DNA of 64,000 nucleotides from Streptomyces klenkii (GTDB lineage: Bacteria > Actinomycetota > Actinomycetes > Streptomycetales > Streptomycetaceae), in assembly GCF_003626645.1 (NCBI RefSeq), contig NZ_RBAM01000008.1, positions 124,001 through 188,000 of the forward strand. Reading direction: 5' to 3'. The position numbers were made by a program, and so were the translations under genes. The first letter of the stretch is position 1. Each line of letters begins with the position of its first letter. The notes under the pieces were generated by a model. The model made no database searches and was not told the origin of the DNA. It saw only the letters and a program-made list of their open reading frames with translations. Positions 25,313-34,374 of this stretch are shown piece by piece.

Positions 25313-27169
25313 TCAAGAAGACCCGCAATCACGCCCGTTCGGCCGCCCCTCCGGCGGAAGCACCGGCAGCAGCCGCAGCAACGGCCGCCCCTCCGGCGTC
25401 GGCTGCACCGACGGCACCTCCGGCGCCGCCTTCAACTTCAGCTCCCCGTATGCTCCTTCCGGCACCGCCGGGCGCACGGGCGCGACCGCCTCGACCCGTT
25501 CGTACGCCTGCCCCTGCTCCGGCCGCGGGTCGGGCTCGCCCTTGTTCGGCCAGAAGGACATGGCCCGCTCCGCCTGGGCCGTGATGGTGAGCGACGGATT
25601 GACGCCGAGGTTCGCGGAGACGGCCGCGCCGTCCACGACCGAGATCCCGGGGTGCCCGTACAGCCGGTGGTACGGGTCGAGGACGCCCTGCGAGGCGTCC
25701 GCGCCGATCGGGCAGCCGCCGAGGAAGTGCGCGGTGAGCGGGGTGCCCATCAGCTCGCCCACATTGCTGCCGGGGAAGCCGTTGATCTCCTCGGCGATGA
25801 TGTCCGCGGCCATCGCCGCCGCGGGGATCTGCTTCGGGTTGGGCGCCCCGTGGCCCTGCCGTGCGGTCAGCAGGCCCTTGCCGGGGCCGCGGCTGCGGCG
25901 GTACGTGGTCAGGGAGTTGTCGAGCGACTGCATCACGAGCCCGATGATCGTCCGCTCGGACCAGCGCCGGTTGGAGAGCGACCGCAGCAGCTGCACCGGG
26001 TGCCGTACGCAGCGCGCCGCCCACGCGACGGCCCGCGGCGACCGCGTCCCCACCGGCACCTGGAGGACGGACAGCACGCCCATCGCGTTCGACCCCTTGC
26101 CGTAGCGGACGGGCTCGATGTGCGTGTGGTCGTCCAGGTGGGCGGAGGAGGTGATGGCGACGCCCCGCGTGAAGTCCGGCCGGGCCCCGCCGTGCGCGGT
26201 GCCGTAGCGGCGGTCGTCGGTCTGCGCGCCCACCAGGGCCTCGGAGTTCGTCCGGGTCAGCCGGCCCAGCCCGGCCGGGATGCGGGGCAGCAGGCCCTTG
26301 TCCTTCATCGTGTGCAGCAGCGTCTGGGTGCCGTACGTGCCGGCGGCGATCACGACCCGCTCCGCGCGCAGGACCCGCGGCCGGGCGGCCCCGGAGCCGC
26401 GCCGCTTGTCGGTCGGCACGGTGACGACGCGGTAGCCGCCCTCCCGGTGCTCGGTCACCGCGACGACCGTCGTCATGGGGTGGACGACGGCGCCCGCCCG
26501 CTCGGCCAGGTACAGGTAGTTCTCGTTGAGGGTGTTCTTCGCACCGTGCCGGCAGCCGGTCATGCACTCGCCGCACTCGGTGCAGGCCCGGCGGGTGGGC
26601 CCGGCGCCGCCGAAGTACGGGTCGGCGGCCTCCTCGCCGGGCGCCGCCCGGTGCGTGCCGCCCGCGTCCTCGCCGTCCCCGAAGAACACCCCGACCGGCG
26701 CCTTGCGGAAGGTCTCCCCCACGCCCAGGCGCTCGGCCGCCGCCTTCAGATGGACGTCGGAGGGCGTGGTCGTGGGGTTGAGGCGGACGCCGAGCATGCG
26801 GCTCGCCTGGTCGTAGTACGGCCGCAGCTCCGCCTCCCAGTCGGTGATGCCGGACCACTGCCGGTCCTGGAAGAAGGCCTTCGGCGGCACGTAGAGGGTG
26901 TTGGCGTAGTTGAGGGAGCCGCCGCCGACACCGGCGCCCGCGAGGACCATGACGTTGCCGAGGAGGTGGATGCGCTGGATGCCGTAGAGGCCGAGCGCGG
27001 GCGCCCACAGGTAGTTGCGCAGGTCCCACGAGTTCCTGGGCAGGCTCTCGCGGGTGAAGCGGCGGCCCGCCTCCAGGACGCCCACGCGGTAGCCCTTCTC
27101 GGTCAGGCGCAGCGCGGAGACCGCGCCGCCGAAGCCCGAGCCGACGACGATCACGTCGTAGTCGAACAC
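25313..27169 (-). CDS. GMC family FAD oxidoreductase, cholesterol-oxidase (ChoD)-like, with Cys cluster
   Basis: A 618-residue protein starting at GTG 27169 (VFDYDVIVVGSGFGG), with GGAGAGG just upstream. The FAD dinucleotide fold is at the N terminus (GSGFGGAVSALRL, then LEAGRRF), followed by AGAGVGGGSLNYANTLY. The C-terminal GMC segment contains HFLGGCPIG and VVDGAAVSANLGVNPSLTI with the conserved His/Asn region. Around residue 230 there is CTECGECMTGCRHGAKNT, a CX2CX2CX3C cluster that could bind Fe-S or zinc; I recall a similar cluster in mycobacterial ChoD-type proteins. The sterol link is by family resemblance only. It is 62 bp downstream of the aldehyde dehydrogenase gene, so they may be co-transcribed. 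Confidence 0.85.
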   Translation of the reverse strand: MFDYDVIVVGSGFGGAVSALRLTEKGYRVGVLEAGRRFTRESLPRNSWDLRNYLWAPALGLYGIQRIHLLGNVMVLAGAGVGGGSLNYANTLYVPPKAFFQDRQWSGITDWEAELRPYYDQASRMLGVRLNPTTTPSDVHLKAAAERLGVGETFRKAPVGVFFGDGEDAGGTHRAAPGEEAADPYFGGAGPTRRACTECGECMTGCRHGAKNTLNENYLYLAERAGAVVHPMTTVVAVTEHREGGYRVVTVPTDKRRGSGAARPRVLRAERVVIAAGTYGTQTLLHTMKDKGLLPRIPAGLGRLTRTNSEALVGAQTDDRRYGTAHGGARPDFTRGVAITSSAHLDDHTHIEPVRYGKGSNAMGVLSVLQVPVGTRSPRAVAWAARCVRHPVQLLRSLSNRRWSERTIIGLVMQSLDNSLTTYRRSRGPGKGLLTARQGHGAPNPKQIPAAAMAADIIAEEINGFPGSNVGELMGTPLTAHFLGGCPIGADASQGVLDPYHRLYGHPGISVVDGAAVSANLGVNPSLTITAQAERAMSFWPNKGEPDPRPEQGQAYERVEAVAPVRPAVPEGAYGELKLKAAPEVPSVQPTPEGRPLLRLLPVLPPEGRPNGRDCGSS

Positions 27170-27231
27170 TGCCTCTCCGTTCCTCCGTGTCGTACGTGAA
27201 CGTGAACGCTTAAGCCGCGCGGGAGGGGCGG

Positions 27232-28878
27232 TCAGCGCAGCCGCAGCGTCTTCAGCAGCCGCAGGCCCCGGGTCATGACCTCCGCGTACTTGGCGTCGTC
27301 CAGTCCGAAGGCCGGGGCGAGCGGTACGACGCGCTGGTGGGCGACCGTCTGGGCCTCGGTGTACTTGAGGATGCCCTCGGAGCCGTGGCGGCGTCCCAGC
27401 CCCGACTCGCCCATGCCGCCCATGGGGGCCCGCGCGCTGCCGTACGCGGCCGCGTAGGCCTCGTTGACGTTGACGGTGCCGGTGCGCAGCCGCGCCGCGA
27501 CGGCACGGCCGCGGCGCCCGTCGGCGGTCCACACGCTGGCGTTGAGCCCGTACGGGGTGGCGTTGGCGAGGGCGACGGCTTCGTTCTCGTCCCGGAAGCG
27601 GTAGACGGAGACGACGGGCCCGAAGGTCTCCTCGGCGCACACGGCCATGGACGGCTTGACGCCGTCGAGGACCGTCGGCTCGTAGAAGAACGGGCCGATG
27701 TCGGGCCGCGGGCGGCCGCCCGCGAGGACGGCGGCGCCCTGCGCGACGGCGTCCTCGACGTGCCGGATCACCGCGTCCAGCTGGCGCTGCGAGGCGAGGG
27801 AGCCCATGTCGGCGCCGTAGGCCAGGCCCGTGCCGAGCCGCAGGGCCTTCGCGCGGGCGGTGAAGCGCTCCAGGAACGCGTCGGCGACGGACTCGTGCAC
27901 GTACAGCCGCTCGATGGAGATGCACAGCTGGCCCGCGGAGGAGAAGCAGCCGCGGACGGCGCCCGCGGCGGCCTTCTCGACGTCGGCGTCGTGGAGGACG
28001 AGCATGGCGTTCTTGCCGCCGAGTTCGAGCGAGGAGCCGATCAGGCGGGCCGCGGCGCCCTGGGCGACCTCGCGGCCGGTGCGCGTGGAGCCGGTGAAGG
28101 AGACGTAGTCGGCGTGCGCGACGAGCGCCGGGCCGACGACCGGGCCGTCGCCGATCACGACCTGCCAGACCTCCTCCGGCAGCCCCGCCTCGACCAGCAG
28201 CTCGCGCGCCCACAGGGCGGTCAGGGCCGTCCCGGTGTCGGGCTTCATCACGACGGCGTTGCCGGCCACGAAGGCGGGCAGGGCGTCCCCCACGGACAGT
28301 TCCAGCGGGTAGTTCCAGGGGGCGATCTGGCCGACGACGCCGCGCGGGTGGCGCAGTTCGGTGACCTTGGTGAGGCCGGGGAGGACGCCCGCGTGGCCCT
28401 TCGGCCGCAGATAGGCGGGCCCCCTGCGCCCGTAGTGGCGGGCGCCGACGGCCACGGCCTGCACTTCCTCGTGGGCGTGCAGGCGGGCCTTGCCGGTCTC
28501 CGCCTGGATGAGGTCGAGGACCTCCGGCTGCCGCCCGAGGAGCAGGTCGTGGAAGCGCAGCAGGACGGCGGCGCGCTCGGCCACGGGCACGGCCGCCCAC
28601 TGCTGCTGCGCCTCGCGGGCGCGCGCGAAGGCGGTGGCCACGTCGTCCGGGGAGGACTGCGGCAGTTCGGCGAGCTGGAGTCCGGTGAGGGGCGTGCAGC
28701 CGGCGGTGGTGCCGGAGCCTATGACGGGGCGGGTGAGGCGGGCGACGAGGGCGGGAGTGACGACGTCGGCGGGGGTGCGACTGCCGGGCGGGGCTACGGG
28801 GTTGCCTCCGGCGGGCGGGTGCGCCGCCGCCGCGGGCGCCGGTTCTGCTACGGGTGCGGTGTGTGCCGAGTCCGTCAT
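27232..28878 (-). CDS. NAD(P)-dependent aldehyde (succinate-semialdehyde-type) dehydrogenase
   Basis: A 548-residue protein with an Ala/Pro-rich N-terminal extension of about 45 residues before the aldehyde dehydrogenase fold. Motifs: QIAPWNYPLELSVGDALPAFVAGNAVVMKP (cofactor site; Asn is the oxyanion residue), FTGSTRTGREVAQ, catalytic Glu in LELGGKNAML, catalytic Cys in CFSSAGQLC, and EETFGPVVSVYRF. It oxidises an aldehyde to the acid; succinate semialdehyde is likely from the subfamily, not proven. ATG 28878 lies inside an 11-bp inverted repeat and lacks a recognisable ribosome site. It sits between a kinase gene upstream and the GMC oxidoreductase downstream, all on the same strand. Confidence 0.9.
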   Translation of the reverse strand: MTDSAHTAPVAEPAPAAAAHPPAGGNPVAPPGSRTPADVVTPALVARLTRPVIGSGTTAGCTPLTGLQLAELPQSSPDDVATAFARAREAQQQWAAVPVAERAAVLLRFHDLLLGRQPEVLDLIQAETGKARLHAHEEVQAVAVGARHYGRRGPAYLRPKGHAGVLPGLTKVTELRHPRGVVGQIAPWNYPLELSVGDALPAFVAGNAVVMKPDTGTALTALWARELLVEAGLPEEVWQVVIGDGPVVGPALVAHADYVSFTGSTRTGREVAQGAAARLIGSSLELGGKNAMLVLHDADVEKAAAGAVRGCFSSAGQLCISIERLYVHESVADAFLERFTARAKALRLGTGLAYGADMGSLASQRQLDAVIRHVEDAVAQGAAVLAGGRPRPDIGPFFYEPTVLDGVKPSMAVCAEETFGPVVSVYRFRDENEAVALANATPYGLNASVWTADGRRGRAVAARLRTGTVNVNEAYAAAYGSARAPMGGMGESGLGRRHGSEGILKYTEAQTVAHQRVVPLAPAFGLDDAKYAEVMTRGLRLLKTLRLR

Positions 28879-28898
28879 ACGGGGAGCGTATGACGGAC
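28870..28898. promoter_or_regulatory. Perfect 11-bp inverted repeat over the aldehyde dehydrogenase start codon
   Basis: GTCCGTCATAC (28870-28880) and GTATGACGGAC (28888-28898) are perfect inverted copies with a 7-bp spacer; the minus-strand ATG is inside the left arm. As DNA it looks like an operator; as RNA it would fold the start codon into a hairpin. Confidence 0.55.
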
Positions 28899-28925
28899 CC
28901 GTACCGCTTGAATACCCGTGGGTAA

Positions 28926-30602
28926 TTACTGATCCTGGATCTTCAAGTACTTGAGGACGTCGGCGAAGAGCTTGTCGCCGTCCTTGCGCAACCGGCCCTT
29001 CTCGGGCATCCGGACTTCCAGCAACCAGAGCTGGGTCTTGGCCTCGTTCACGATGATCTTGCTGCGGATGGCGCTCCTGGGACCGTCCTCGTCGGAACCG
29101 GGCCGGTAGGCGGTGAGCACCTCCGCCGCCTTCATGCCCTGGACGGCGGCGGACCCGGATACGGACGCCTTGGCGTCCTTGAGCTTGTACGAAGGGTCGA
29201 CCGTGTAGGAGTCGGCGAGCCGCTTGGCCTCGGCGTCGGCCGTGCCGATGTCCTTCGGCTCCCGGTCCAGGACGTTCTTCTTGCGCTGTTCGAGGGTGTC
29301 CCGGTCCAGGGAGACGGAGAAGACCCCGCTCGGGTCCGTGAAGAACACCCACCCCTTGTCGACGTCGATCTTCTTCACGTAGTCCTCCGGCACCGCCATC
29401 GACGCCCGGACGATCTCCGGTTCGTCCCGCACCTTCCAGTGCAGCGGAACGGCCGGCCCGACGGCGAACGGGTTGACGATCAGCAGCGTCGCGGCCGTCG
29501 CCACGGCCACCACTCCCCCGCCGAGCCCCCATTGCGCCTTGCGGTTGCCGTGCAGGACGGGCGGGACCCACTTGCTGCCGGTGCTGCCGGCGGCCTGCAC
29601 GCGCGACGCGCTGAACGCGGACTGCTGCGCCGGTACGGGGCGGGCGACCGCCTCCAGCGTGCGGCGGATCTCGTCCGCGCCGGGGCGGGCCGCCGGGTCC
29701 TTGCTGAGCATCCGCATGACGAGCCCGCCGAGCAGGCCCGCGCCGCGCGACGGCGCCTGCGGCTCCGTCGACAGGATGGCCTGCATGGTGGCCTGGGTGT
29801 TGGAGCGGCGGAACGGGGAGACGCCCTCGACCGCCGCGTACAGCACGACGCCCAGCGACCACAGGTCGGACTCGGGTCCGGGGTGCTGCCCCAGGACGCG
29901 CTCGGGCGCGACGTACTCGGGCGAGCCGACGAACGCGCCCGTCTCCGTGAGGCCCTGCTCGCCCTCGATCCGGGCGATGCCGAAGTCGGTGAGGACGACG
30001 CGGTCGCCGTGGCCGAGGAGCACGTTGTCCGGCTTGACGTCGCGGTGCAGCACGCCGGCCTCGTGGGCGGCGCCGAGCGCGTCGAGGACGGCCAGGCCGA
30101 TGCGGGCGGCCTCGCGCGGGTCCAGGGTGCCGTCGCCCAGCCGGTCGCCCAGCGAGTGGCCGCGCACGAGCTCCATGACGATCCAGGGGCGCCCGTCCTC
30201 GACGACGACGTCGTGGACGGCGACGACCGAGGGGTGGGAGACGCGGGCCGCGGCGCGGGCCTCGCGCTGCATGCGCTGGTGGACGTTCTCCCGTACGGAC
30301 GCGGGGAGGTGGTCCGGTACGCGCGGCTCCTTGACGGCGACGTCGCGGTCGACGACCTCGTCGTGGGCCTTCCAGACGGTGCCCATGCCGCCGTGGCCGA
30401 GGCGGGAGATCAGCCGGTAGCGGTTGCCGATGCGGCGGCCGGCGCCGGGATCGGCGGGGGCGGCGTACGGGCTCGGCGCCGGCGCGGGAGCCGCAGCAAC
30501 CGCCCGGTTCGGCGGCTGAAGGTCGTAGCTGGTGGGCTCGCCTGATCTGGTGGGCCCGCCGGCGCTGCCGGGCCGGTTCGGCTGTCCCCCGTCGTTCATC
30601 AT
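28926..30602 (-). CDS. Receptor-type Ser/Thr protein kinase
   Basis: A 558-residue protein. A Pro/Ala-rich N terminus (about 55 residues) precedes the kinase domain (about 60-320) with GHGGMGTVW, VAVKEPR, HRDVKPDNVLL, DFGIARIEG and APERVLG. A linker leads to one membrane helix (about residues 375-397, GLGGGVVAVATAATLLIVNPF). The outer domain of about 160 residues starts PLHWKVRDEPEIVRASMAVPEDY and has no PASTA repeats. ATG at 30602 or 30599. It is 93 bp downstream of another receptor kinase gene in the same direction and 47 bp upstream of the aldehyde dehydrogenase gene. The signal it senses is unknown. Confidence 0.92.
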   Translation of the reverse strand: MMNDGGQPNRPGSAGGPTRSGEPTSYDLQPPNRAVAAAPAPAPSPYAAPADPGAGRRIGNRYRLISRLGHGGMGTVWKAHDEVVDRDVAVKEPRVPDHLPASVRENVHQRMQREARAAARVSHPSVVAVHDVVVEDGRPWIVMELVRGHSLGDRLGDGTLDPREAARIGLAVLDALGAAHEAGVLHRDVKPDNVLLGHGDRVVLTDFGIARIEGEQGLTETGAFVGSPEYVAPERVLGQHPGPESDLWSLGVVLYAAVEGVSPFRRSNTQATMQAILSTEPQAPSRGAGLLGGLVMRMLSKDPAARPGADEIRRTLEAVARPVPAQQSAFSASRVQAAGSTGSKWVPPVLHGNRKAQWGLGGGVVAVATAATLLIVNPFAVGPAVPLHWKVRDEPEIVRASMAVPEDYVKKIDVDKGWVFFTDPSGVFSVSLDRDTLEQRKKNVLDREPKDIGTADAEAKRLADSYTVDPSYKLKDAKASVSGSAAVQGMKAAEVLTAYRPGSDEDGPRSAIRSKIIVNEAKTQLWLLEVRMPEKGRLRKDGDKLFADVLKYLKIQDQ

Positions 30603-30695
30603 GGCCCCATCATTACCAAGGGGGCGCTGACAGGCGCACCTTGACGGAGCGAACCATCCCCATACGGGCTTACGGAATCAAGCGAACCAACCGAA

Positions 30696-32273
30696 CTAAG
30701 GGCTGGATACCGGCCGGATCCGTACGAACGTCTCCAGGACGACGTCGAAGTGCCGTTTCGTCCGCGCCGCCTTCGCCTCCGGGCCCGCGACCCACACCTC
30801 GTACATCTTGCCGCCCTCGTCCCAGCAGGTGTCGTACGTCCGCAGCGCACCGCCCGCCCCGCCCGCCCCGACTTCGGGGCCGTCCCAGGTGAACTCCCAG
30901 GAGGCGGCCGGGTATCCCTTGCGGGTGGTCTCGCGGACGGTGGCGGCACGGTAGCCGGGATAGCGCTGGGGGGCCGCGGCGGCGGAGGCGCGCAGGGCGG
31001 CCGCGGCGCCGCCGGGCTGCGGGTCCTGGATGACGACGGCGAGGCGGGTCTGCCGGTCCGGCGCGTAGTAGAAGACGCGCGGGGGCTCGAAGGAGCGGGT
31101 GAAGCCGTCCGGCACGGCGAGCGCGAACCCGGCCGGATCCTGCACCGCGTGATAACCCTCCGGGGCCCGTACGGGGGCGCTGGCCGGGGGCTCGCGGGTG
31201 ACGGGCGGGCCGGGCGAGCGGCCGAGGGGGCCGCTGGACACCTGCGCGGGACGGCCGCCCGCGCCGGCCTCGCCGCGCTCGGCCAGCAGCACGGCGAGGC
31301 CGGCCCCGACCCCGGCGAGGGTGACGACGGCGACGGCGGCCATGAGGACGGTGCGGCCGCGGGGGTTGTACGGGGATCCGCCCGGCGGGTACGGGGCGGG
31401 GCCCGGCCCCGGGCCGGACCCGCCGATCCTTCCGGACGCCAGGTAGCCCCGTAGCAGCCGTTCCGCTTCGTCGGCGCCCATCCGCCGCGCGGGATCGCGC
31501 TCCAGCAGCCCTTGCACGACGGGCAGGAGGGGCGCCGCGGCGGCGGGCGGGCGTATCTCGTCGTGGACGACGGCGTGCAGGATGCCGCCCAGCGAGTCGC
31601 GGTGGAAGGGGGTCACCCCGCTGAGCGCCGCGCACATCAGCACCCCCAGGGACCACAGGTCGGACGCGGGCCCGGCGGATCCGCCCGACATGCGCTCCGG
31701 CGCCGTGTACTCCGGCGACCCGACGAACGCGCCCGTCTCGCTGATCGTCGTCGCGCCGCGGACCTGGGCGACGCCGAAGTCGGTCAGGACGACGCGGCCG
31801 GTCGCCGTCTCCAGGAGGACGTTCGGTGGCTTGATGTCGCGGTGCAGGACGCCGCGGGCGTGCGCGGCGCGCAGGGCGGAGAGCAGGGCGATCGCGATCC
31901 GCGCGGTCTCGCGCGGGCCCACGGGCCCCTCCGCGGCCAGCAGTTCGGACAGGGCGCGCCCGTCCACGAGCTCCATCACGATCCAGGGGCGCCCGTCCTG
32001 CACGACGATGTCGTGGAGCGCGACGACGTTCGGATGACTGATGAGCGCGGCCGCACGCGCCTCACGGAGCGTGCGGTCGCAGTCGGAGAGGCCTGCGGGA
32101 CAGGTGCCGTCGTCGCCCTCGCCGCCGTCCATGTGCAGCTCTTTGACGGCGACTTGGCGCTCCAGCAGCTCGTCGGTGGCACGCCATACGGTGCCCATGC
32201 CGCCGCGCCCTATCCGCCCGGACAGGCGGTACCGGCCGGCGATCAGACCATCGTGCGCAGCGAAGGTCCCCAT
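30696..32273 (-). CDS. Receptor-type Ser/Thr protein kinase
   Basis: A 525-residue protein starting MGTFAAHDGLIAGRYRL. The kinase domain (about 10-280) has GRGGMGTVW, VAVKELH, HRDIKPPNVLL, DFGVAQVRG and APERMSG. A Gly/Pro-rich linker (GPGPGPAPYPPGGSP) leads to one transmembrane helix (VLMAAVAVVTLAGVGAGLAVLL). The outer domain begins GYHAVQDPAGFALAVPDGF and contains AASWEFTW, paralleling the outer domain of the kinase at 14240-16018 (GYHLVTEKEAGIAFPVPDGW, AAIWEFSW). The two therefore probably share a ligand type or evolutionary origin. It heads a run of same-strand genes with the second kinase and aldehyde dehydrogenase. Confidence 0.92.
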   Translation of the reverse strand: MGTFAAHDGLIAGRYRLSGRIGRGGMGTVWRATDELLERQVAVKELHMDGGEGDDGTCPAGLSDCDRTLREARAAALISHPNVVALHDIVVQDGRPWIVMELVDGRALSELLAAEGPVGPRETARIAIALLSALRAAHARGVLHRDIKPPNVLLETATGRVVLTDFGVAQVRGATTISETGAFVGSPEYTAPERMSGGSAGPASDLWSLGVLMCAALSGVTPFHRDSLGGILHAVVHDEIRPPAAAAPLLPVVQGLLERDPARRMGADEAERLLRGYLASGRIGGSGPGPGPAPYPPGGSPYNPRGRTVLMAAVAVVTLAGVGAGLAVLLAERGEAGAGGRPAQVSSGPLGRSPGPPVTREPPASAPVRAPEGYHAVQDPAGFALAVPDGFTRSFEPPRVFYYAPDRQTRLAVVIQDPQPGGAAAALRASAAAAPQRYPGYRAATVRETTRKGYPAASWEFTWDGPEVGAGGAGGALRTYDTCWDEGGKMYEVWVAGPEAKAARTKRHFDVVLETFVRIRPVSSP

Positions 32274-32371
32274 AGGCCCATCTTGCCCCACACCTCCCCG
32301 CCCCACGGCTGCCCGCGGGGGCCGGTTCCGGCCAGCTGGACGGGGAGGGCGGGCCGGGGACGTCGGTCCCG

Positions 32372-33370
32372 TCAGCCTCTCAGCAGTCCGTCGAACTGCG
32401 CCCAGTTCGACCAGGGTCCGCCGATGCCGGTCTGCCAGCGGTGATAGACGTATCCGCCGCTGTTCACGCCGAACAGCTCGATGCGGCCGTCGGCGTTCGT
32501 CTCCGCGGCGACCTGACTCAGCCCGCCGTCGAACTGCGCCCAGGGCGACCAGTTGCCGCCGATGACGGTCTGGAAACGGTGGAAGATCGCGTCGCCGCTG
32601 TTGGTGCCGAAGATCTCCAGCCGGCCGTCGGCGTTACGCGCCACGGCGATCGACGTCAGTGCGCCGTCGAACTGCTCCCAGCCCGACCACGAACCGCCGG
32701 GAGACGTCTGCCAACGGTGGAAGATCGCCCCGCCGCCGTTCACCCCGAACAGCTCGATACGGCCGTCCGCGTTCGTCTCCGCGGCGACCTGCGTCAGGCC
32801 TCCGTCGAACTGCACCCAGCCGGACCAGGCGCCGCCGAGGGCGGTCTGCCAGCGGTGGAAGATGTTGCCGGCGGCGTTGGTGCCGAAGATTTCCAGGCGG
32901 CCGTCCGCGTTGCGGGCGGCGGCGATGGACGTCAGTGCGCCGTCGAACTGCTCCCAGCCCGACCACGAACCGCCGGGAGACGTCTGCCAACGGTGGAAGA
33001 TCGCCCCGCCGCCGTTCACCCCGAACAGCTCGACGCGGCCGTCCGCGTTCGTCTCCGCGGCGACGGCCCGCAGCGCGCCGTCGAACTGCGCCCAGGGCGA
33101 CCACGGGCCGCCGATGGCGTTCTGGGCGCGGCGGAACACGGCGTCCCCGCTGTTGGTCCCGAAGAACTCCAGCCGCCCGTCGGCGTTCCGGGCGGCGGCG
33201 ATCGACGACCCGAAGGCGGCGGCGGACGTCTTGACCCCGGCCCTGGCCCCGGTATCCGCCGGCGCGGGGTCGGCGGCGGCGACTCCGGGGGCTGCGGCGG
33301 CCATCGCCACGACGGCGAGGGACGCGACCAGCCGGCCGATGCGTCTGTATCTCTTCCTCATGTTCCTCAT
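32372..33370 (-). CDS. Secreted beta-propeller-like repeat protein (PLL/tachylectin type)
   Basis: A 332-residue protein starting at ATG 33370 with GGAAGG seven bases upstream. A Sec signal peptide ends near GVAAADP. The mature part consists of six repeats of about 46 residues, each with NADGRLEIFGTN or NADGRIELFGVN, a G/IFHRWQT strand, and W-S-x-W-x-QFDG. Such repeats form bladed propellers in the PLL-type fucose-binding lectins and related tachylectin-like proteins. Sugar-binding is likely but unproven. Repeats 2 and 4 share 106 identical bases, indicating recent duplication or gene conversion. No catalytic domain. It would act outside the cell. Confidence 0.8.
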   Translation of the reverse strand: MRNMRKRYRRIGRLVASLAVVAMAAAAPGVAAADPAPADTGARAGVKTSAAAFGSSIAAARNADGRLEFFGTNSGDAVFRRAQNAIGGPWSPWAQFDGALRAVAAETNADGRVELFGVNGGGAIFHRWQTSPGGSWSGWEQFDGALTSIAAARNADGRLEIFGTNAAGNIFHRWQTALGGAWSGWVQFDGGLTQVAAETNADGRIELFGVNGGGAIFHRWQTSPGGSWSGWEQFDGALTSIAVARNADGRLEIFGTNSGDAIFHRFQTVIGGNWSPWAQFDGGLSQVAAETNADGRIELFGVNSGGYVYHRWQTGIGGPWSNWAQFDGLLRG

Positions 33371-33524
33371 GCGACTGCCTTCCTACGCAGGACGTGCAGG
33401 AACGTGCGGGAACGTACGTCGGTCCGTGCGAAAGCAGAGAGCGGGCGCACCCTACTGCGCGGGGGTGCCGAAGGACAGCGTCCGGGCGGCCGGGGCCCGG
33501 CCCGTACGAGGGCCCGGGGGCGGC

Positions 33525-33555
33525 TTGAACCTCACGTCGCGTGAGGAGGCATGGT
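33525..33555 (+). promoter_or_regulatory. MerR-type promoter with 19-bp spacer and dyad
   Basis: -35 TTGAAC (33525-33530) and -10-like CATGGT (33550-33555) are 19 bp apart, the over-long spacing typical of MerR-controlled promoters. The spacer holds the dyad CCTCACG-TCG-CGTGAGG (33530-33546). The predicted start of transcription, about 33562, coincides with the ATG of the MerR gene. Confidence 0.7.
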
Positions 33556-33561
33556 TGCCTC

Positions 33562-34374
33562 ATGAACGCTTCCGGCAACGCTTCCGCCACCTGGAAAGTG
33601 GGCGCCCTCGCCGAGACGTGCGGCCTCACCGTGCGCACGCTGCACCACTGGGACACCATCGGCCTGCTCAGCCCCTCCCGGCGCACGCCCGGCGGGCACC
33701 GGGAGTACACCGAGGACGACCTCATCCGCCTCTACCAGGTGCTCGCCCTGCGGAGCCTCGGGCTCGGCCTGGAGACGATCGCCACCTGCCTGGACAGTGA
33801 CAGCGGCGTCGGCGACGGCGTCGGTGTCGGTGTCGATCCGGCCCGCCTCGTACGGGATCACCTGGCCGGTGTGGAGGCCGCCCTCACCGCGCTCACGTCC
33901 CTGCGGGAGCGCCTCCGGCGCATGGACGCCGAGTTGTCGGCCGGTCGTGCGCCCACTTCCAGTGCGCTGCTCGACGCCCTGCGCGCCACCGGCGCCACCG
34001 CCCCGGACCGCGCGCACGCCCTCCGGGACCGCCTCGACGCCGACCAGCTCCGGATCCTCCAGGACAGCGCCGGCGCGGTGGGCCCCGCCGCGCACTACCT
34101 CCTGGAGGTCGAGTGGCCCGAGCTGTACCGCCGGGCCGACCGGCTCCGTACGGCCGGGGTTCCTCCCACGGACCCCCGGGTGCGGCGGCTGGCGGCCCGC
34201 ATGGACGAACTGAGCGCCTTGTTCTCCGGCGGCGACACCGCCACATCGGCGGCCGTACGGGATGCCTGGCGCGACGACCCGCACGCCATGTCCGGCGAGC
34301 CGCCCGCCACGACCGAGGGCTGGGGCGACCTGGCCACCTACCTGGACCACGCCCGAAAAGGAACCACCCGATGA
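33562..34374 (+). CDS. MerR family transcriptional regulator (drug-sensor type)
   Basis: A 270-residue protein starting MNASGNASATWKVGALAET. The winged-helix MerR domain occupies residues about 12-80 (GALAETCGLTVRTLHHWDTIGLLSP, then RTPGGHREYTEDDLIRLYQV). A coiled coil follows, and the C-terminal about 130 residues resemble the TipAS-like ligand-binding fold (WPELYRRADRLR, DELSALFSGGDTAT, and WGDLATYLDHA). It probably autoregulates through the 19-bp-spacer promoter directly upstream; the transcript may be leaderless. The TGA overlaps the ATG of a small membrane-protein gene, so both are co-expressed. The ligand is unknown. Confidence 0.88.
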   Translation: MNASGNASATWKVGALAETCGLTVRTLHHWDTIGLLSPSRRTPGGHREYTEDDLIRLYQVLALRSLGLGLETIATCLDSDSGVGDGVGVGVDPARLVRDHLAGVEAALTALTSLRERLRRMDAELSAGRAPTSSALLDALRATGATAPDRAHALRDRLDADQLRILQDSAGAVGPAAHYLLEVEWPELYRRADRLRTAGVPPTDPRVRRLAARMDELSALFSGGDTATSAAVRDAWRDDPHAMSGEPPATTEGWGDLATYLDHARKGTTR

